Origin: CALISC01 sp963542545
Lineage (GTDB): Bacteria; Bacillota_I; Bacilli_A; Acholeplasmatales; Acholeplasmataceae
Reading direction: 5' to 3'
DNA: 63,410 nt
NCBI GenBank assembly: GCA_963542545.1
Contig: CAUTWO010000003.1
Span: 1 to 63,410, forward strand
The position numbers were made by a program, and so were the translations under genes. A model generated the notes under the pieces. It made no database searches. It had not been told where the DNA came from and was given only the letters and a program-made list of their open reading frames with translations. Shown piece by piece: positions 59,153 to 63,410 of the stretch. How positions within the stretch are numbered: the first letter of the stretch is position 1; the number at the start of each line of letters is the position of its first letter.

Positions 59153-60231
59153 CAGTATACAATTCCCTCTTCATAAGCCTGAGTGGCTGATTTAATGTCT
59201 ATTTTTTTCCATTTAATTGCATTCATCGCCAAACGCACGTTTAAGCCGGCTTTACCAATTGCCAGAGAAAGTTGCTCGTCTTTAACAATCGCAGTGGCTG
59301 CTAAGTTTTCTGTGTCAATTGCGACAACTTTGACAATTTCAGCGGGAGTTAGTGCATTTTTAATTAAGTCTTCAGGGTTTTCTGAATACTTAAATAAGTC
59401 TATGTTTTCGTTGTTAAGAGCACGACGAACATTACGGATACGAATACCGTTTTCACCAATACATGAGCCAACCGGATCGATATTTTCACGATTTGACTTA
59501 ACGCAAACTTTAGAGCGTTCGCCGGCTTCGCGAGAAACACCAATAATTTCAACAATACCTTCTTTAATTTCAGGAATTTCTTGCTCAAGTAAACGTTCTA
59601 CTAATTCAGGCGCTTTGCGAGAAAGTTTCAAAATTATTTCTCTTTCTTTAGAAACCGAAGTTAAAACAACTTTTAAGGTTTCACCTTGATGCGGGTTTTC
59701 GGTTTCAAGTAATTGGTCATACGGAATAAAGGCAGAAATGTCTCTGCCAACATCAACGCGAATACCTTTTTCGTCAGTTGAAATTACTCTGACACTAATA
59801 ATTTGTCCAACTTGGTCTAAGAAATATTGAAAAATATTTTCTTGATTAAGTCCACGAATTAAAATATTAAACTGGTCTTTGACTTTTTTAGCGGCATTGT
59901 AGCCAAACTTACGTGGATCTACTTCTTCTTCGATGATATCGCCGACTTTGGCGCGTGGTTTCTTTTCATGTGCTTTTTCTAGAGTAATTTGAGAAATTCT
60001 TTTACCATCAAAACGTTGTGCCTCAGAGTAACTTGAAACTACTAAGCGTTGTGTGTAGACATTAACTTCTTTTCTGTCTTCGTTAATATTTACACGGCAA
60101 GACTCAACCCCGTGTTCAGAGCAGCATCCTAGTTCAAGCGCTCTTTTAAAGGCATCCTTAACGCGTTCGCGGTCAACTTCGTAAAGCGTAGTGATGCGGT
60201 CAATTAGTCCAACTAAATCTTTTCTTTTCAT
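59152..60231 (-). CDS. nusA: Transcription termination/antitermination factor NusA
   Basis: A 359-residue NusA: an N-terminal RNA polymerase-binding domain (ITTLYEVDRERVKDAFKRAL), an S1 domain (EGIVEIIGVSREAGERSKVCV spans its end), and KH domains (VGSCIGENGIRIRNV; LAIGKAGLNVRLAMN). It lacks the C-terminal acidic repeats of E. coli, usual in Firmicutes. It modulates pausing and termination. It ends with TGA overlapping ylxR. Confidence 0.97.
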   Translation of the reverse strand: MKRKDLVGLIDRITTLYEVDRERVKDAFKRALELGCCSEHGVESCRVNINEDRKEVNVYTQRLVVSSYSEAQRFDGKRISQITLEKAHEKKPRAKVGDIIEEEVDPRKFGYNAAKKVKDQFNILIRGLNQENIFQYFLDQVGQIISVRVISTDEKGIRVDVGRDISAFIPYDQLLETENPHQGETLKVVLTSVSKEREIILKLSRKAPELVERLLEQEIPEIKEGIVEIIGVSREAGERSKVCVKSNRENIDPVGSCIGENGIRIRNVRRALNNENIDLFKYSENPEDLIKNALTPAEIVKVVAIDTENLAATAIVKDEQLSLAIGKAGLNVRLAMNAIKWKKIDIKSATQAYEEGIVY

Positions 60232-60261
60232 ATTTTTCTCCTTATTTTTTAAAAAAAATTA

Positions 60262-60684
60262 CTACTCAAGTGTAATATTTGAAAGATTTTGGTATTTGAT
60301 TTTCAGAGTTTTTTTAACTGCTTTAATTTTAGTTTCAAAGTAGGCGTGCTCTTCATCTAAATCACGCAAAATAGCACAGCCTTTAAACTGGGGTGAAGTG
60401 AAACAAAGTGGTTTACCTAAGTATTCTGAAAACTTTGCTTTGTCTTTAGCCGAAACGTATAGGCCTTTAGACTCAACTAAAAAGCCATGGGTTGTGCTTA
60501 GTTCTGGAAACTCTTGCGACAGGGTTTCTGAAATCTCGCCCATTAAGTCTGAGTTAACAGAATTGGTGTTAAGTGTAATTGCGATGTAGGATTCGCCAAA
60601 CTCAGTGGTCTGCTTAACTGAAAGCACTTTGATTTTAAAAGTTTCTTCTACTTTTAATTTAATTTTTTCAAAAGTTTCTTGCAA
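60262..60684 (-). CDS. rimP: Ribosome maturation factor RimP
   Basis: A 140-residue protein at the RimP position before nusA. The N-terminal alpha/beta part ends in TTHGFLVESKGLYVS, where the family has YxLEVSSPGLDRPL, and a C-terminal SH3-like part follows. It helps mature the 30S subunit. Sequence drift is high, so the call leans on the position. AAAGGAG lies 7 nt before the ATG, right after the leader hairpin. Confidence 0.85.
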   Translation of the reverse strand: MQETFEKIKLKVEETFKIKVLSVKQTTEFGESYIAITLNTNSVNSDLMGEISETLSQEFPELSTTHGFLVESKGLYVSAKDKAKFSEYLGKPLCFTSPQFKGCAILRDLDEEHAYFETKIKAVKKTLKIKYQNLSNITLE

Positions 60685-60702
60685 AATAAACTCCTTTAAT
60701 AA

Positions 60703-60727
60703 AATTGAGTGGCTCGGCCACTCAATT
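60703..60727 (-). terminator. Hairpin/terminator in the rimP-nusA leader
   Basis: AATTGAGTGGC and GCCACTCAATT are perfect 11-bp arms around TCG, followed on the minus strand by TTTTATT and then AAAGGAG of rimP. It can terminate the P-ATPase transcript. A -10 box between that gene and the hairpin makes it a leader attenuator candidate too. Confidence 0.75.
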
Positions 60728-60752
60728 CATGTATCTATTAACTTGCTTGTAA

Positions 60753-60761
60753 AGTATAGCA
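60753..60761 (-). promoter_or_regulatory. Extended -10 promoter of the rimP-nusA-infB operon
   Basis: TGC then TATACT on the minus strand. Transcription would begin about 20 nt before the 11-bp hairpin. No clear -35 is seen. Confidence 0.5.
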
Positions 60762-60790
60762 CAATCCAGCAAGTTTTTGGTTTTTTGCGA

Positions 60791-63410
60791 CTATTTTTGG
60801 TGTTTTGTGTAAAACTTGGTGAAGTGAAGAGTTAAGTTAGTGATTTCAGAGAAGACAAAAAGTACAGCACTGAAACCAAAAATAGTTAAGAATCCTCGCC
60901 AAGTAATGTGGCGGAAATTAACTAAACTGAAGGCTTTACCTGAAGGGATAAAAATCAAAGACATTTGCAAAATAAAACAAACGATAACAGCGATATTTAA
61001 AAACCAGTTTGTTTTTTGTTTATAAAAAGGTTGCAAACGGTTGCGAGCAGAATACACAAACATAAACTGAGCAATGCAAAGTGTGTAGAAGGCAGCAGTT
61101 GAACCAAATAATTCTTTAAACTGATTTAAAGTAAAACCTTTACCATAGTAAGAAAGATCTAAGTTTAGTGAACTTGCAACTTGAGGAGCAATTGAGTGGT
61201 ATGCAATTAAGTACGCTGCGGTTGCTGCCAAACCTAAAACTACACCTTGTGTAAAAATTAAAACGCCAAGTCCGTTTTTAAAGAAACCGGCTTTTGGGTC
61301 TCTGGGTTTTAATTTCATCACATTTTTGTCAGTTTTCTCAAAAGCAATAGCGATACCGATAAACGAGTCTGTCGCTAAGTTTATCCACAAAATTTGGGTT
61401 GAAGTAAAGGGTTCAAGTTCTTGTCTAAAGACAAATAGACCAATTAACGAAATGACAAAAATCGTAATTAACTCGCCAATATTTGAAGCAAGCAGAAAAT
61501 GAAGAGCTTTTTGGATATTTGAAAAAATCCCGCGGCCCTCTTTAACAGCTTTTAAGATTGTTGCGAAATTATCGTCAGTTAAAATCATGTCGGCCGCGCC
61601 TTTGGCAACTTCTGTTCCAACTTTACCCATAGCAACCCCGATTTGTGCGGTCTTTAAAGCAGGACCATCATTGACGCCATCTCCGGTCATTGAAATGATT
61701 TTGCCATGTTTTTGCCAGGTTTCAACAATCCTTACTTTGTTTTCAGGCGAAACTCGTGCATAGACTTTGATGTTTTTAATTTGCTCGAAAAACTCGTCAT
61801 CTGTCATTTCGTCTAACTCAACACCAGTAATTGCCAGGTCTGTATCGGACTCAATTATTTTTAAGTCTTTGGCGATAGCCTTCGCAGTTTGAACATTGTC
61901 GCCAGTTATCATAATTGTTTGGATACCGGCTAGTTTTGCGTTTTCAATAGCAACTTTTACCTCTTCACGAGGTGGGTCTTGCATCGCAATTAGCCCTATG
62001 AAAGTAAGGTTGTTTTCTTCGTTTGTAGTGTACTGACTGTTTATGTCAGTTTCTTTAAAAGCAATGGCCAGCACTCGATATGCTTCATTTGCAAGCGCAG
62101 AAATTGCTCTCTTTGCAGCATTTAATTCAGTTGTGTTAGTGCAGCGTTTAAGTAAAACTTCTGGAGCACCTTTAACAATCAAGATTTTTTTATCTTTAAT
62201 TTTATGAACTGTTGACATCAATTTACGTTCAGAATCAAAAGCCAGTTCTGCTATTCTCGGATACCTTTGCAGCAGACTCATAAAGTCAATCCCGTTGTTC
62301 TGCGCGAGTTCTACTAAACAACTTTCGGTAGGGTCACCAACAACTTGCCCGTCTACAATTTCTGAGTCATTTGAAACTGCAGCAAACTCCATCAACTGAG
62401 TTAAACCAAGATTTGATAACTCAAGATTTTCGGCTAAATAAGTTTTGCTTTTTAGCCAAAGTTTTTGAACAGTCATTTTATTTTTAGTCAAAGTTCCGGT
62501 TTTATCGCTACAAATAACAGAGGTAGCACCCAGTGTTTCAACTGAGGTCAAAGTCTTTAAAATCGCCCCTCGACGCGATAGTCTCTGCATACCTGCCGCC
62601 AAAATTATCGTAATAATTGCAGGTAGTCCTTCAGGAATTGCAGCCACTGCAATAGTAGAAGCAAGAATTAACAAACTCAACCATTTTTGCGCACTAACTG
62701 TGGTTTTAGAAAAAATATAGGCTTCGGTGATGTTGACAGCAAATATCACAAAACACAATAGAACTGCAGATAGTCCCAGAAATTTTCCTAGTCTAGAAAT
62801 TTGTTTCTGCAGTGGAGTTTCATCAGATTTTGCAGCCTTTAAGGCGCTTGCAATTTTGCCAATTTCTGTTTTCATTGCAGTTTCCACAACCACACCAACT
62901 GCACGTCCGTATGTGACTACAGTTGAAGAAAAGCACATATTACTACGTTCGGCTAAAGGAGTTTTTGGATCAATTAAAACAGAGGCATTTTTTAAAACTG
63001 GCAAGGTCTCACCAGTTAAACTAGATTCGTCTACCTTTAAAGAAAAACACTCAAATAAACGAACGTCTGCAGGCACTATGTCTCCTGCTTTTAAAATAAT
63101 AACATCACCAACTACTAGCCTTGCTGACTCAATTTGTTTAATTTCTCCTTCTCTTATCACAGTTGTATGAGGTTGATTTAGTTTTTTAATAGCGTCTAGA
63201 GCCTTTTCTGCTTTCATTTCTTGAAGTAAACCAAGTAAGGCGTTGAAAATAACAATTGCTGCAATCACACCGCCTTCTAAAAACTGACCAACTACAAAAG
63301 AAAGCACCGCGGCTAAAATTAAGATTATGACCATCAAGTCTTTAAACTGAAGCAGTAGTCTAAAGAAAAAGGGGGGTCTTTTTTCCTTTACAAGTTCATT
63401 AAGCCCTGTT
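60791..63410 (-). CDS. Ca2+-transporting P-type ATPase (partial, N-terminus off the right edge)
   Basis: The frame continues to the window edge, with 873 codons visible. The first visible residues (GLNELVKEKRPPFF) match the end of the cation-ATPase N-domain, so ~40-50 residues are missing. Motifs: the TGE actuator loop (SLTGETLPV), PEGLP in M4 as in calcium pumps, the phosphorylation site SDKTGTLTK, the nucleotide domain (KGAPEVLL), and TGDGVNDGPALK, with Gly where Ala is usual. Six C-terminal helices follow. It would export Ca2+ from the cytoplasm at the cost of ATP. It lies upstream of rimP on the same strand. Confidence 0.93.
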   Translation of the reverse strand, partial: TGLNELVKEKRPPFFFRLLLQFKDLMVIILILAAVLSFVVGQFLEGGVIAAIVIFNALLGLLQEMKAEKALDAIKKLNQPHTTVIREGEIKQIESARLVVGDVIILKAGDIVPADVRLFECFSLKVDESSLTGETLPVLKNASVLIDPKTPLAERSNMCFSSTVVTYGRAVGVVVETAMKTEIGKIASALKAAKSDETPLQKQISRLGKFLGLSAVLLCFVIFAVNITEAYIFSKTTVSAQKWLSLLILASTIAVAAIPEGLPAIITIILAAGMQRLSRRGAILKTLTSVETLGATSVICSDKTGTLTKNKMTVQKLWLKSKTYLAENLELSNLGLTQLMEFAAVSNDSEIVDGQVVGDPTESCLVELAQNNGIDFMSLLQRYPRIAELAFDSERKLMSTVHKIKDKKILIVKGAPEVLLKRCTNTTELNAAKRAISALANEAYRVLAIAFKETDINSQYTTNEENNLTFIGLIAMQDPPREEVKVAIENAKLAGIQTIMITGDNVQTAKAIAKDLKIIESDTDLAITGVELDEMTDDEFFEQIKNIKVYARVSPENKVRIVETWQKHGKIISMTGDGVNDGPALKTAQIGVAMGKVGTEVAKGAADMILTDDNFATILKAVKEGRGIFSNIQKALHFLLASNIGELITIFVISLIGLFVFRQELEPFTSTQILWINLATDSFIGIAIAFEKTDKNVMKLKPRDPKAGFFKNGLGVLIFTQGVVLGLAATAAYLIAYHSIAPQVASSLNLDLSYYGKGFTLNQFKELFGSTAAFYTLCIAQFMFVYSARNRLQPFYKQKTNWFLNIAVIVCFILQMSLIFIPSGKAFSLVNFRHITWRGFLTIFGFSAVLFVFSEITNLTLHFTKFYTKHQK

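Noticed and set aside
59183..59689. 168-codon plus-strand ORF opposite nusA
   Set aside because: It is antisense to the S1/KH region of nusA, with no ribosome site and shadow-like composition.

Overview
The window is about 63 kb of low-GC bacterial chromosome from a Mollicutes-like member of the Firmicutes/Tenericutes that keeps the standard bacterial code. TGA is a genuine stop: it ends uvrC, holA, priA and nusA, each time just before or overlapping the next start codon, and tryptophan is TGG. Mollicutes-like traits are the reduced gene content, abundant lipoproteins, an opp operon whose OppF carries a giant insertion, a short NusA and IF-2, and poly-A tracts beside surface-protein genes. 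Division genes (ftsZ, sepF) are present and no peptidoglycan synthesis gene is seen. An uncultured gut or environmental lineage related to Acholeplasma/RF39 fits, but I cannot fix the taxon.

Layout. 1-5.7 kb: two tandem, paralogous, membrane-anchored surface proteins with InlB-like repeats (the first cut by the left edge). 6-8.3 kb: rpmF and a trx-truB-ribF run. 8.5-10.3 kb: a large membrane-anchored protein of unknown function. 10.6-12.5 kb: a restriction-modification pair whose nuclease has an in-frame stop. 12.6-18.5 kb: tRNA-Gly, a DEDDh exonuclease, uvrC, rpoZ, gmk, recA, pgsA and rpsT. 18.5-21.3 kb: a DnaQ-like exonuclease, holA and a Fic protein. 21.5-27.3 kb: a block of secreted lipoproteins (an S41 protease with InlB-like repeats, an unknown, an EndA-type nuclease) plus a TM2 protein. 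27.3-33 kb: rpmG, a LemA pair and deoC-deoD. 33-41 kb: a SurE-like protein, ileS, sepF, ychF, ftsZ, tgt and a HAD phosphatase. 41-51 kb: the oligopeptide operon oppA-B-C-D-F with two trailing membrane/lipoprotein genes. 51-52.4 kb: a lipoprotein with a poly-A promoter. 52.6-53.7 kb: two SSB paralogues. 53.7-60.7 kb: tRNA-Cys and the rimP-nusA-ylxR-infB-rbfA-priA-fmt operon. 60.8 kb to the right edge: a Ca2+-type P-ATPase.

How the genes work together. The surface set (S41 protease, nuclease, peptide-binding OppA, InlB-repeat proteins) together with OppBCDF and DeoC/DeoD suggests a scavenging lifestyle: polymers are cut outside and peptides and nucleosides are taken in. Minus-strand genes are packed with overlaps of the ATGA or TAATG type, which implies translational coupling.

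Most notable: a poly-A(19) tract inside a putative lipoprotein promoter, resembling Mycoplasma vlp phase switches; a PriA that keeps its zinc cysteines but has lost its helicase motifs; a SurE homologue without its metal-binding Asp pair; a Tgt without its zinc cysteines; a nonsense-interrupted restriction enzyme; and an OppA with an InlB-like module at its N-terminus.
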